A DNA stretch of 64,000 nucleotides, taken from contig NZ_LAJC01000008.1 in NCBI RefSeq assembly GCF_000981225.1, positions 45,889 through 109,888 of the forward strand. The letters are read 5' to 3'. Shown in pieces: positions 44,992 to 53,909 of this stretch. The notes under the pieces are model-generated. The model ran no database searches, was not told the DNA's origin, and saw only the letters and a program-made list of their open reading frames with translations. This stretch comes from Allosalinactinospora lopnorensis. GTDB lineage: Bacteria; Actinomycetota; Actinomycetes; Streptosporangiales; Streptosporangiaceae. Made by a program: the position numbers and the translations under genes. Numbering within the stretch: the stretch's first letter is position 1; the number at the start of each line of letters is the position of its first letter.

Positions 44992-45819
44992 GTGACCGAA
45001 CGCATTCTCATCACCGGAGCCGCCGGAGGCCTCGCGACCCTGATGCGCCCCCGACTCGCCCGGCCGGGCCGGGTTCTGCGGCTGCTGGACATCACCGAAC
45101 CCGCCGCTCCCGAACCGGACGAGGAGGTGGTGACCGCGAGCGTGACCGACCGGGCCGCGGTGGCCGAGGCCATGCGGGACGTCTCGGCCGTCATCCACCT
45201 CGGCGGGCACAGTCTGGAAGGGCCGTGGGAGAACATGCTGGACGTCAACATGAACGGCACCTATGTGGTGCTGGAGGCGGCCCGCACGGCCGGGGTGCGC
45301 CGCCTGGTGCTGGCCAGCTCCAACCACGCGGTCGGTTTCCGTCCGCGCGAGGAGGAGGTGCCCGACTACGCCTTCCCCCGCCCCGACACCTTCTATGGCG
45401 TCAGCAAGGTGACCATGGAGGCTCTGGGCAGCCTGTACCACGACAGCTTCGGAATGGACATCATCGCCGTGCGCATCGGTTCCTGCTTCGAACGCCCCAA
45501 GGACGTCCGGATGCTCGCGCACTGGCTCTCCCCCGACGACGGCGCCCGCCTGTTCGAGACATGCATGAGCACGCCTTCCCCGGGTTTCCGCGTCGTCTGG
45601 GGAGTCTCCGACAACACGCGGCGCTGGATCGCCCTGGACGAGGCCCGCTCGCTGGGCTTCGAACCCCTGGACGACTCGGAAGTGTTCGCCGCCGAACTCC
45701 TCGCCAAGGAGGGGGAGCCCGACCTGTCCCGCCCGCCGCACAACCAGGTCGGAGGAAGCTGGCGCATAGCCGCCGCCGACCCCGACGGCGCCACCCCCCG
45801 CATCGACCGCACGTCGTAG
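44992..45819 (+). CDS. udh: Uronate dehydrogenase (NAD-dependent), SDR superfamily
   Basis: The 275-residue protein has the SDR glycine motif TGAAGGLATLMRP, and the catalytic Ser110, Tyr135 and Lys139 in ASSNHAVGF and DTFYGVSK, which align with bacterial Udh. It oxidises D-glucuronate or D-galacturonate to the aldarolactone, the entry step of this pathway. GTG 44992 lies 17 bp after the regulator. No lactonase gene is seen; spontaneous opening or another locus must serve. Confidence 0.9.
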   Translation: MTERILITGAAGGLATLMRPRLARPGRVLRLLDITEPAAPEPDEEVVTASVTDRAAVAEAMRDVSAVIHLGGHSLEGPWENMLDVNMNGTYVVLEAARTAGVRRLVLASSNHAVGFRPREEEVPDYAFPRPDTFYGVSKVTMEALGSLYHDSFGMDIIAVRIGSCFERPKDVRMLAHWLSPDDGARLFETCMSTPSPGFRVVWGVSDNTRRWIALDEARSLGFEPLDDSEVFAAELLAKEGEPDLSRPPHNQVGGSWRIAAADPDGATPRIDRTS

Positions 45820-46101
45820 GACATAGCGGCCGGGGCGTTGCCGCGGGTCTTGCGGTGCGTTTCGCCGTCCGACGAGTCGGTGATCACCGGCCCGGGTTCG
45901 TGTGGCGCAACGGCCGCCTGCACCGGTCCCGGCCGGGGGTCGCCCTCTTCCCTGGATGTCGCGCACGGACCGGCTGCTTCGCCGTTCGGCACCGGAGATC
46001 CTCCTGAGGGCGGCCCGACACAACGGTGTCCGGCTATGCGGGAGGGAAGCGCCGCTCCCACACCGGGACCGGCACCGCTCCGGACGGTGGTCCTGAGGCG
46101 C

Positions 46102-46311
46102 TCAATCGCCGATGGCGAGGATGACGTCGCTGGCCTTGATGATCGCCGTGACCTCGGAGCCCTGCCGAAGGTTCAGATCGCGAGCGGCCTCGGTGGTGAT
46201 CGAGGCCACCAGGGCGATCCCCTCCGCGTCGAGTTTGACGGTCGTGGCGGATTCCCCGGCGGTCACCGAGGTAACGGTGCCCCTGATCTGATTACGCGCG
46301 CTCAAACGCAT
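46102..46311 (-). CDS. Mop/TOBE-domain molybdate-binding protein, 69 residues
   Basis: The protein is a single Mop domain: MRLSARNQIRGTVTSVT, then VVASITTEAARDLNL-like and GSEVTAIIKASDVILAI, as in molbindins. It stores or senses molybdate/tungstate. ATG 46311 follows GGGTGGGTA. A molybdopterin enzyme is encoded 2 kb away, which fits molybdenum use here. The 280 bp upstream of its stop, toward udh, hold no supported gene. Confidence 0.88.
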   Translation of the reverse strand: MRLSARNQIRGTVTSVTAGESATTVKLDAEGIALVASITTEAARDLNLRQGSEVTAIIKASDVILAIGD

Positions 46312-46545
46312 TACCCACCCCCGTCGGCGGCCCAACGTTCCTACTTCCCCGGCCCGACCGACGCTAGCGCAGGTCGAGGCGCATGCCCTGGAACCACGGG
46401 CCGGCGCGCCGAACACCGCCCCCATGCCGGCGGACTGTTCTCCCGACCGGCGGCGTTCCGGTGTCTCCCCCGGGCGGCGGCCCCAACGTGGCCGATCACG
46501 GCGGCCCGGGTAGGAGGAACTCCCAGAAGGAAGGTAAGGAGAGCC

Positions 46546-47430
46546 ATGGAGTCTTCGACAACCAACGAGGAGCGCCCCCGCGTGGCCGTACTGGGCACCG
46601 GGATCATGGGGGCGCCGATGGCGCGTACCATCGCCGCGTCCGGCATGCCCGTACGGGTGTGGAACCGCACCCGCTCCACCGCGGCCCCGCTTGCCGGCGA
46701 CGGCATCACGGTGGCGGACACCCCGGAGGAGGCCGTTGCCGGTGCCGAGGTCATCGTGACCATGCTGAGCGACGGCAACGTGGTCGAACGCGTCATGTCC
46801 GGGATCGGCGGGCCGCCCGCCGGCGCGGTCTGGACGCAGATGTCGACCGTCGGCATAGCCGCCACCGAACGTCTGGCCGCTCTCGCCGGGAACCTGGGGC
46901 TGGTGTTCGTCGACGCGCCCGTGCTGGGGACCCGGGGGCCGGCCGAGAACGGGGCGCTGACCGTACTGGCCGCGGGCCCGGCGGACGCGCGCGACCGGGC
47001 CGCCCCGGTCTTCGACGCCGTCGGCGCGCGCACGGTGTGGTTCGACGACGTGGGCGCCGCGACCAGGCTCAAACTGGTGGCCAACAGTTGGGTGTTGGCG
47101 CTGACCTCGGCCACCGGCGAGGCACTCGCGCTCGCCCGCGGGCTCGGCCTGGACCCCCGGCAGTTCCTCGACCTCGTCTCGGGCGGCCCGCTCGACAGCG
47201 CGTACCTGCACATCAAGGCGGAGGCCATCCTGGAACAGGACTACACGCCGAGTTTCTCCCTCGCCAACGCCGCCAAGGACGCCCGGCTGCTCCTGGAGGC
47301 GGCCGACGCCGCGGAGGTGCGGATGGACCTCGCGGCGGCCACGGCCGAACGCCTCGAACGCGCCGCCGGTGACGGCCACGGCGGCAAGGACATGGCGGCG
47401 GGATACTTCGCGAGCTTCCGCCGTTCCTGA
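46546..47430 (+). CDS. Beta-hydroxyacid dehydrogenase (3-hydroxyisobutyrate dehydrogenase family)
   Basis: The 294-residue protein has the Rossmann motif VAVLGTGIMGAPMAR at residue 13, the substrate loop DAPVLGTRGPAENGALTVLA, and the catalytic Lys in ATRLKLVANSWV. It belongs to the NAD(P)-dependent GLYR1/HIBADH group. Substrate unknown; tartronate semialdehyde, succinate semialdehyde or 3-hydroxyisobutyrate are candidates. AGAAGGAAGGTAAGGAG precedes the start. It stands alone between two leftward genes. Confidence 0.88.
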   Translation: MESSTTNEERPRVAVLGTGIMGAPMARTIAASGMPVRVWNRTRSTAAPLAGDGITVADTPEEAVAGAEVIVTMLSDGNVVERVMSGIGGPPAGAVWTQMSTVGIAATERLAALAGNLGLVFVDAPVLGTRGPAENGALTVLAAGPADARDRAAPVFDAVGARTVWFDDVGAATRLKLVANSWVLALTSATGEALALARGLGLDPRQFLDLVSGGPLDSAYLHIKAEAILEQDYTPSFSLANAAKDARLLLEAADAAEVRMDLAAATAERLERAAGDGHGGKDMAAGYFASFRRS

Positions 47431-47546
47431 TCCGGCGGCCGCCGCAGCACGGCGGACCGCATTGTGGGACGGGCGCGGCCGGCCGCTTCCCCGCGGCGGG
47501 CCGAGAACGCGGGACGGCTACCTCGTTTCCGGCGGCCGCCCCGCGA

Positions 47547-48008
47547 TCACCGTGCCGCGATCAGTGCCTGCGGCGCGGCGTTCTTCATCCGGGTCTGCAA
47601 CCAGTCGAGCTGGGTGGACGTCTCGCGGTGGCAGCGCTGCACGATACCGAGGAGCTCCCGGTCGCGCAGGCCGTAGGCCGCCTGGAGGAGAAGCGTCCAC
47701 GTGATGTCGGTGAAGGAGGCCAAGGTGTACAGGTCCTGCAGGTCGCGCAGCAGGCCGGCCGGTCCGGAGCGGGTGTCCGGCAGCATCTGGGTCCGCAGCC
47801 GCTCCGGCTCCTCCTGCTCCCGGGCCCGCCCGTAGCGTTCCAGGACCGGCGCCAGGGCCTCCCGGTGGGTGCCGCACTGATCGGCCAGGATGTGGCAGAG
47901 CCAGTAGACGTCCGGCTCGGCCCGATGCCCGTCGGCGGCCGTCCGGAAGCCTTCGGCCAGGTTGTACTCGGCGTCGTCCATCAGTTCCAGGTAGATCGCG
48001 ATGTTCAC
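47547..48008 (-). CDS. Hypothetical helical protein coupled to the molybdopterin oxidoreductase
   Basis: GTG 48008 overlaps the stop of the oxidoreductase gene (GTGA). The 153-residue, mostly helical protein starts VNIAIYLELMDDAEYNLAEG and contains DVYWLCHILADQCGTHREAL and LQDLYTLASFTDITWTLLLQ. I do not know the family by name. Strict coupling suggests a chaperone, subunit or maturation factor for the enzyme; helical chaperones such as NarJ/TorD are an analogy only. Confidence 0.65.
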   Translation of the reverse strand: MNIAIYLELMDDAEYNLAEGFRTAADGHRAEPDVYWLCHILADQCGTHREALAPVLERYGRAREQEEPERLRTQMLPDTRSGPAGLLRDLQDLYTLASFTDITWTLLLQAAYGLRDRELLGIVQRCHRETSTQLDWLQTRMKNAAPQALIAAR

Positions 48009-50488
48009 TCCAGCTCCTCCGTCGCGGCGGATGGGGGCTCGATCGGCGCGACCTCCTCGTGCGCCTCGGCGTCCGGTCCGCCCTCGGTCCTCGGGACGGT
48101 GTCGGGGTCGGCGGGCGCGGAGCCGGCCGTGGTGGGGGCGGGCGACGGCCCCTCGCCGGCTGCCACGCGCTCGACCCGCACCGCGGCCACCTTGAAGAAG
48201 GGCTGTTTCGACACGGGGTCCCACTCGGTCATCGTGAGCTCGTTGGCCGCACGGGGCGATCCGTCCTCCCTCTTCCCGTAGTGGAACGGGACGAACACCA
48301 CGCCCGGGCGCCCCTCGGCGATCCGGGCGGCGACCGTGATGCTCCCGCGGCGCGAGACCACCCTCACCCGGTCCCCCTCCGCGACCCCCAGCTCCTCGGC
48401 GTCCTGCCGGGAGAGCTCCACCCAGGCGTCGGACGCGGCGTTCTGGAGCTGGGGTGCGCGGCCGGTCTTGGTACGGGTGTGGAAGTGGTAGACCGTGCGG
48501 CCGGTGGTGCAGCGGAGCGGGAACCGCTCGTCCGGCCGCTCGAAGGGCGGCAGGTAGTCGGCGGCCTTCAGCAGGGCCCGGCCGCCGGGGTCACGGGAGC
48601 GGTACGCCGTGGGGCTCACCGCGCCACCGGTCAGCAGGTCGTGCCCGTAGGTCTCGGCCACGTCCGACCGGGTGGGGAACACCCCGTCCTCGTACAGCCG
48701 CACGGTGCCGTTGGGCGCATCGCCGTTGCACGGCCACGGGATGCCGCTGCCGCCCCGCAGCCGGTCGTAGCTGATGCCGGTGTAGTCGCACAGTTGGCCG
48801 CGCGAGCACTCGCGCCAGGCGTCGAAGGCCTCTTCGGGGCCGTTCCACGGCGGCAGGGGGTGACCGCCGCGGTCGCGGAAGTCCATCCGCCGCGCGTAGT
48901 CGAGGAAGATGTCCAGGTCGCTGCGCGCCTCGCCGGGCGGGTCGACGGCCTTGTCACTCAGGTGCACGGTCCGGTTGACGTTGGTGAACGTCCCGGTCTT
49001 CTCCCCCCACCCGGCCGCCGGCAGGACGACGTCCGCCATCTGCGCGGTCTCGGTCAGGTAGAGATCCTGGACCACGACGAAGCACTGGTCGCCGGAGAGG
49101 ACCCGGCGGACCCGCTCCAGCTCAGGCAGCGAGACAGCGGGGTTGGTCGCGCTGATCCACAGCAGCCCGATCGAGCCCTGCTCGGCGTACCGGAAGATCT
49201 GCATGGCGTGCGTCGGCGGCGCCCAGCTCGGGATGTGCAGCGGGTCGACGTTCCACAGCCGGGCCAGATCCTCGATGTGGTCGGGGTTGCTCCAGTTGCG
49301 GAAACCCGACAGGTCGCCGTCCGCGCCGCACTCGCGGGTGTTCTGGGCGGTGGGCTGCCCGTTCATCTGCAGGACCCCGGCGCCGGGGCGGCCGATCATC
49401 CCGCGTATCAGGTGCAGGTTGTTGACCTGGCAGGAGGCCGCAGTCGCCTGGTGCGACTGGTAGAAGCCCTGCAGCACCGTGGACAGGACGCGGCCGGTGG
49501 TTCCGAAGATCTCCGCCGCCCGCCGTATGTCGCCGGCGTCCACACCGCAGGTCTCGGCGGTCCGTTCCGGGGTCCAGGGCTCCACGGTCGCCGCGAGGTC
49601 GTCGTAGCCGAGCGTGTGCGCGGCGACGTAGTGGTCGTCCACCCACCCGCGGTGGACCACCTCCCGGATGATCCCGTTCATGAGCGCCTGGTTGGTTCCG
49701 TTGAACGGGGCGAGGTGCAGGTCGGCCCGGCGCGCCACCGGGGTGCGGCGCGGGTCCACGCAGACGACCGCGGGACGGTCGGGGCCGTCCAGCCGGTCCA
49801 GCACGCGCATCCACAGCACGGTCTGGGTCTCGGCCATGTTGTGGCCCCACAGGAAGATCGCATCGCACTCGTCGATGTCCTCGTAGCTGCCCGGCTGCCC
49901 GTCGGAGCCGAAGGACTCCTTCATTGCCGCCGCGGCGGTCGCGGTGCACAGCCGGGTGTTGCCGTCCATGTGCGGCGTGCCCAGGCCGGCCTTCCCGATC
50001 ACGGCCAGCGTGTAGTACTCCTCCAGGAAGAGCTGGCCGCTGGTGTAGAAGCCGTGGGTCAGCGGGCCGCGTTCGGCGAGCAGGCTCCTGCTGCGCTCCA
50101 CGACGCGGCCCATCGCGGTCTCCCAGTCGGTCTCGACGAGACGGCCGTCCTCGCGGACCAGAGGCCGGGTCAGGCGGTCCGTGCGCCGCCGGCCGTCCTC
50201 CCGTCGGCCGTTCATCCCCTGCCAGCTACCGAAAAGCCCTTTCGGGCCGAGCCGTCCGTGGTTGACGGTGTCGACCCCCCGTCCCCGCACCCCGACCATG
50301 CGCCCGTCCTTGACGGCGATGTCGCACGCGCAGCCGTTGCTGCACAGCACGCAGGCGGACTGCACCCAGCGGTCCACGTCCTCGGGGGCGAGCCCGTCCT
50401 CGAGAGCGGTGTCGACCCGGACGGGCCACCGGGTTCCCCGCGCGTGCGGTGTCCGAGTTCCCCATATGTCGGCGATTCTGTCTCTCAT
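48005..50488 (-). CDS. Molybdopterin oxidoreductase (nitrate reductase/formate dehydrogenase-like)
   Basis: The 827-residue protein has an N-terminal iron-sulfur region with CVLCSNGCACD (Cys46, 49, 53, 55), the bis-MGD fold, and a Cys molybdenum-ligand candidate in GNTRLCTATAAAA, as in Nas/Nap enzymes. The fourth cluster Cys expected in RLCxKG is Gly here (HGRLGPKG). The C-terminal 60 residues are Pro/Glu/Ala-rich. AAAGGAG precedes ATG 50488. No signal peptide, so it is cytoplasmic. Substrate cannot be fixed from sequence. Confidence 0.88.
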   Translation of the reverse strand: MRDRIADIWGTRTPHARGTRWPVRVDTALEDGLAPEDVDRWVQSACVLCSNGCACDIAVKDGRMVGVRGRGVDTVNHGRLGPKGLFGSWQGMNGRREDGRRRTDRLTRPLVREDGRLVETDWETAMGRVVERSRSLLAERGPLTHGFYTSGQLFLEEYYTLAVIGKAGLGTPHMDGNTRLCTATAAAAMKESFGSDGQPGSYEDIDECDAIFLWGHNMAETQTVLWMRVLDRLDGPDRPAVVCVDPRRTPVARRADLHLAPFNGTNQALMNGIIREVVHRGWVDDHYVAAHTLGYDDLAATVEPWTPERTAETCGVDAGDIRRAAEIFGTTGRVLSTVLQGFYQSHQATAASCQVNNLHLIRGMIGRPGAGVLQMNGQPTAQNTRECGADGDLSGFRNWSNPDHIEDLARLWNVDPLHIPSWAPPTHAMQIFRYAEQGSIGLLWISATNPAVSLPELERVRRVLSGDQCFVVVQDLYLTETAQMADVVLPAAGWGEKTGTFTNVNRTVHLSDKAVDPPGEARSDLDIFLDYARRMDFRDRGGHPLPPWNGPEEAFDAWRECSRGQLCDYTGISYDRLRGGSGIPWPCNGDAPNGTVRLYEDGVFPTRSDVAETYGHDLLTGGAVSPTAYRSRDPGGRALLKAADYLPPFERPDERFPLRCTTGRTVYHFHTRTKTGRAPQLQNAASDAWVELSRQDAEELGVAEGDRVRVVSRRGSITVAARIAEGRPGVVFVPFHYGKREDGSPRAANELTMTEWDPVSKQPFFKVAAVRVERVAAGEGPSPAPTTAGSAPADPDTVPRTEGGPDAEAHEEVAPIEPPSAATEELE

Positions 50489-51006
50489 AAATCGGTCTCC
50501 TTTGCGGCACGCCGGCGGTCGGTGAGAACCAGCGGGCGGATGCTGTTGATGCCCAGGCAGATGAGCACGAGGAGCGCCACGGACACGACGATGGCGGCGA
50601 TCTGGGTCGGGCTGGTCATCAGCCCCAGGCTGACGATCAGCGTCGTGGCCCCCGCCGGGGGATGGGAACGCCGGACGAGCCGCAGCACGGCGGCTGTCAA
50701 CCCCAAAGACAGCGCCGCGGCCACGACCCGGGGTGCCGTGGCGCCCTGCTCGATGACCGACGGGACGCCGAGCAGACCGGTGAGGGCCAGGGAGGCCAGC
50801 CCGGCGGCGACGCCGATGTAGTGGCCGGCCAGAGCGTCGACGGGCCGGGCGCTCGGCAGGTGGGGCGAGTCGAGAACCAGCATGAGCGTGGGCCCCAGGC
50901 TGGGAAAGAGCAGCGGCTGCCCGGAGGCGACCGCCAACACACCGATGACTGCCAGCCCCAACCCGCCGACGACCAGGTCGAAGGCGGCGGCCCGGGTGAC
51001 CCGCAC
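50485..51006 (-). CDS. HPP-family integral membrane protein
   Basis: The 173-residue protein has four hydrophobic helices and the HPP motif in RRSHPPAGATTLIVSLG. Some HPP proteins of cyanobacteria and plant chloroplasts move nitrite, so a small-anion transport role is plausible. GTG 51006 is the likely start. The stop overlaps the oxidoreductase start (ATGA), making an HPP / oxidoreductase / helical-protein operon. Confidence 0.85.
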   Translation of the reverse strand: MRVTRAAAFDLVVGGLGLAVIGVLAVASGQPLLFPSLGPTLMLVLDSPHLPSARPVDALAGHYIGVAAGLASLALTGLLGVPSVIEQGATAPRVVAAALSLGLTAAVLRLVRRSHPPAGATTLIVSLGLMTSPTQIAAIVVSVALLVLICLGINSIRPLVLTDRRRAAKETDL

Positions 51007-51267
51007 AGGACTCCCCCATCCCCTTCGTGACGCGGGCTGCCCGCTACCCGGGGAAGAACACGGCAAACGGTGGGTGACCGAGTGGGGCCGTGCCGGTTTT
51101 GCCCGCGACTCCTGCGCACCTACCGGATCATCTCGGCGGCTGGACCCGGGTCATACACGAGCAGGTGGCTCGCGCGCGGTTCGCCGCCGAGAGGGTCGAG
51201 GCCGGGATGGCCGCGACCGCGGTCTCGTGTCCGGTGGGCGGCGGGGATACGCCCGGCACGCGGCGGA

Positions 51268-52095
51268 TCAGTCGCCGGGGGCGGGCTCCGCCTGTCCCTT
51301 CGCGTCCAGCGCCCAGACGTGCGCGGTGATGGCCGCCGCCATGAGGAGGATCCGGGCGTTCTCGGCGCTTCCGCGGCAGCGCAGGCAGTTGAAGTCCTTG
51401 TCCGGCGCGGTGGCCTCGTTGTCGGTCGCCGCCGGCTTCGTGATCCCGAACGAGTGTCCGACGGTGCGCAACGTGCTATCCGGCGGGCGCTCCACGACAC
51501 GGAGGTAGCCGTAGTCCCCGTGCCGCCCGGGGACCCACTCGGCGCCCGCGATCTGCGCGAGGGGAATCTCCCGCCGCTGCCGCTTGCGCTTGCGGGAACT
51601 CGTTTCCGGGCCCGACCAGGTCAGCCGCACACCGGTGCCGTCGAAGCCGGCCGTGCCCTCCACCGTCTGGATGTGCAGCGGTAAGGACGGGACCAGCCGG
51701 GTCGCGAGGCCGGGTGGCGCGACGCTCCCGGTCTCGCGTGCGGTGGTGGCGGCGACTTCGAGCTGTTCGGCGTGGTATTCGGCGACGAGTTCCGTCTCGT
51801 CGCTCCCCGTCAGCAGGAGCGGGTCGCTGGCCTCCCGGAGCATGGCGCCGACCGCGGCGAAGGGGTCGGCACGCTGGTCCAGCCGTGTACGCAGGCGCCA
51901 GTGGTTCTTGGTGCGTCCCCACCGGCGCGTGCGCCGGCCGGTGCGGAACTCCACGGAGTCGATGGCCGCTACGGGAACCGCGCACTGGCCGAGCGCGTCC
52001 AGGACAGGGTCGATTCTCCGGCCGGTGTGGTAGCGGATCAGCACGGTCTCGCCGTCGAACCGCCAGGTGGCGCGATCACCCTTCAACTGGTCCAT
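51268..52095 (-). CDS. DUF4429-domain protein
   Basis: The 275-residue protein has two similar beta-rich halves: DQLKGDRATWRFDGETVLIR and VEGTAGFDGTGVRLTW, each followed by a segment ending in LRTRLDQRADPF or GYLRVVE. This duplicated PH-like layout fits DUF4429. The C-terminal part has CLRCRG. Function unknown. It is followed by the DUF397/XRE genes on the same strand. Confidence 0.75.
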   Translation of the reverse strand: MDQLKGDRATWRFDGETVLIRYHTGRRIDPVLDALGQCAVPVAAIDSVEFRTGRRTRRWGRTKNHWRLRTRLDQRADPFAAVGAMLREASDPLLLTGSDETELVAEYHAEQLEVAATTARETGSVAPPGLATRLVPSLPLHIQTVEGTAGFDGTGVRLTWSGPETSSRKRKRQRREIPLAQIAGAEWVPGRHGDYGYLRVVERPPDSTLRTVGHSFGITKPAATDNEATAPDKDFNCLRCRGSAENARILLMAAAITAHVWALDAKGQAEPAPGD

Positions 52096-52147
52096 CGCGG
52101 CACCTTATCCCGATGGGGAACGCCCGGTCACCGTGCGCTGGGCCTCT

Positions 52148-52333
52148 TCAGAACCGGTCGACCTCGGCGAGGAAGGCGCGCCATTCCCGGGCGGAAACGG
52201 AGAGACGCCCCAGCTCGCGATGCTGGGTGTCGCGAACCTGCACGACACCGCCGTCGGCGCGGCACTCGACGCAGTTGACGTTCTCCGCCGTGGTGTAGCT
52301 CGACGTCCGCCAGTTCTTATCTATTGATCTCAT
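52148..52333 (-). CDS. DUF397-domain small protein
   Basis: The 61-residue protein shows the DUF397 pattern NWRTSSYTTAENVNCVECRA, VVQVRDTQHRELGRLSVSAR and EWRAFLAEV. Such proteins form pairs with the XRE/DUF5753 regulators upstream, perhaps as antitoxin/toxin-like or signalling partners. Its start overlaps the end of the regulator gene by 17 bp. Confidence 0.9.
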   Translation of the reverse strand: MRSIDKNWRTSSYTTAENVNCVECRADGGVVQVRDTQHRELGRLSVSAREWRAFLAEVDRF

Positions 52334-53114
52334 TCTCTATTTCCTCAAGAAGTTCGACCGTTTGGCCGGTAGGTAACGCCTCAGCTTGCAAAGAGCCGAA
52401 GACAGACGACATACGATTCGCCTCCGGGCCGGTCACAACGTGCATTCCTGAGCGGTGCTCCTCATGCCCGACCATCCTACCGTCCCGAAGTGATATCACC
52501 CGAAACGGGCCCGTGGGATTCGGGTGAGAGGGGGTGTATAGCGGAATGACGCCCAGACGTATCTTCTGACTCTCGATTAGTGAGCGGAGATGTTCGATCT
52601 GAATCCGGTGGATATCACGGGACCCCACGACCCTGCGAACAGCCTGCTCATCCAACACGAAGGACAGCTCGGCACCCTCCACCGAGGGAAGACGAGAGAC
52701 ACGGGAGTTGACCAGCTTCTCCAACTCCGAATCTCTCTATTTCCCAACTTTGGTGTTCCGCAGGATCGACTCGGCGTAGCCGGGCGTCTGCAAGAGCCCC
52801 GGAATCGCCGCATTATGGAACTCCCTGATTTCGGTGGCGTCCTGCTCAACCGCCTCGAATTTCCGCCACCGCTCCGGAATATCGCGTAGGTCGGCGATCT
52901 CCGACCAGAGCTGCAACAGGTCTCCGCCAGCGCTGAGGATCTTATCCAGATCCTCGGCATGTTTACGCCGTGGCGAGCGTGCGCCGCTCTCGAAGCTGCT
53001 GATGGTGGCGGGGGAGAGAAAAGACTGGGACGCGAGCTTCCGCTGCGTGAGCGCCGCTGCCTCACGGTGCCGCCGCAATTCCTGTCCCCAGCGCCGCCAA
53101 GCTGAACCATCCAT
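52317..53114 (-). pseudogene. XRE/DUF5753 regulator interrupted by an in-frame TAG
   Basis: The N-terminal part has an XRE domain (RRHREAAALTQRKLASQSFL) and the beginning of DUF5753 (PGLLQTPGYAESILRNTKVG). A TAG at 52739-52737 then stops it, yet the same frame continues RDSELEKLVNSRVSRLP and runs through DUF5753 to 52317. Relatives read straight through. ATG 53114 (MDGSAW) is the best start but has no good ribosome site; an ATG at 53150 is possible. It pairs with the DUF397 gene. Confidence 0.8.
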
Positions 53115-53293
53115 GTTCACATTGTTCACGAATGATTGACGCATGTCCACGGATCATTGTGAATACGACAAGACACTGAAGTCCATGGCAGTTGATGTCC
53201 GTGTGCTGGATTGTGGACTCCGGAAACAGCAGACCCCCGCGGCCGTCGGCTGGCCCGGGGGCGTGGTCCCAACCTGGAAAGGACAGGTGGAAC

Positions 53294-53392
53294 ATGTCCG
53301 AGCCTATCCGCGGCCGCTGCCGATCGGCACGGGTGCACCCCTACCTGTGGTCGCGCCGCTTCGCCCCCTCCTGCGCGCGGTGCGGGAGGTGA
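53294..53392 (+). CDS. Possible 32-residue small protein
   Basis: ATG 53294 follows GGACAGGTGG and encodes a basic peptide with two cysteines near its end (SCARCGR). Its stop overlaps the next start (TGATG at 53390-53394). It is divergent from the XRE gene. No family is recognised; the good ribosome site and overlap argue that it is translated. Confidence 0.4.
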   Translation: MSEPIRGRCRSARVHPYLWSRRFAPSCARCGR

Positions 53393-53670
53393 TGGCAGTG
53401 GGTGCGACAGAAGTACCGCTGTCCCGGCCCCTTCCCGAGGAGCCGCTGGAAGACCTGCCCGCCGAGCTGCGCCCGGTCGCGCGCAAGCACGGGACCCTGT
53501 GGAAGATCAGCTACCAGCCCCAACAGGGGGCGGCCCGCTATGTGGCCCGCCCCCGCTACGGCGGGCGAACCGTCCACACCGACACCGCCCGCCTGCTGGA
53601 CCGGGTACTGACAATGGCCCAACGCCACCTCGACAAGATCGACGCAGATCCCGACCACACCGAGGAATAG
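53392..53670 (+). CDS. Small hypothetical protein near XRE/DUF397 pair, 92 residues
   Basis: The protein reads MAVGATEVPLSRPLPEEPLE..., with a central basic segment KHGTLWKISYQPQQGAARYV and a helical C-terminus (TARLLDRVLTMAQRHLDKI). ATG 53392 overlaps the upstream stop; GTG 53398 has better spacing to GGAGGT. A longer frame beginning at 53143 is less likely because of its composition. Function unknown. Confidence 0.55.
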   Translation: MAVGATEVPLSRPLPEEPLEDLPAELRPVARKHGTLWKISYQPQQGAARYVARPRYGGRTVHTDTARLLDRVLTMAQRHLDKIDADPDHTEE

Positions 53671-53727
53671 GGGCCCTTCTCACCACCTGACGCCCCCAGA
53701 CAGCAAATCCTCTGACCGAGCCGCCGG

Positions 53728-53781
53728 GACGCGTCCGGGCGGAAGCGTATCCCCGCGCCCGCGGGCGACAGGCCACCGCCC
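53728..53781. repeat. Diverged direct repeat, left copy, flanking the GmrSD-like gene
   Basis: The 54-bp segment beginning GACGCGTCCGGGCGGAAGCG and ending CCACCGCCC recurs at 55877-55927 in the same orientation with a few substitutions and a 3-bp gap. Together they bracket the DUF262/DUF1524 gene. Confidence 0.65.
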
Positions 53782-53909
53782 GGCGCGGCTTCGGGGCCAA
53801 TCAACACTCACACGGAGCGAACCGGAGAATCCCGAAAACCGCGTACACACGCGAAAACCGCGGGCGATAATGGTGAGTTCCGCACGGGCCGCGATGCACC
53901 AGAGGGAGC

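Noticed and set aside
53741..53770. Repeat core near 53750 as a CRISPR repeat
   Set aside because: Only two diverged copies exist, 2.1 kb apart, and they lack the terminal bases of the type I-E pattern seen at 14427.
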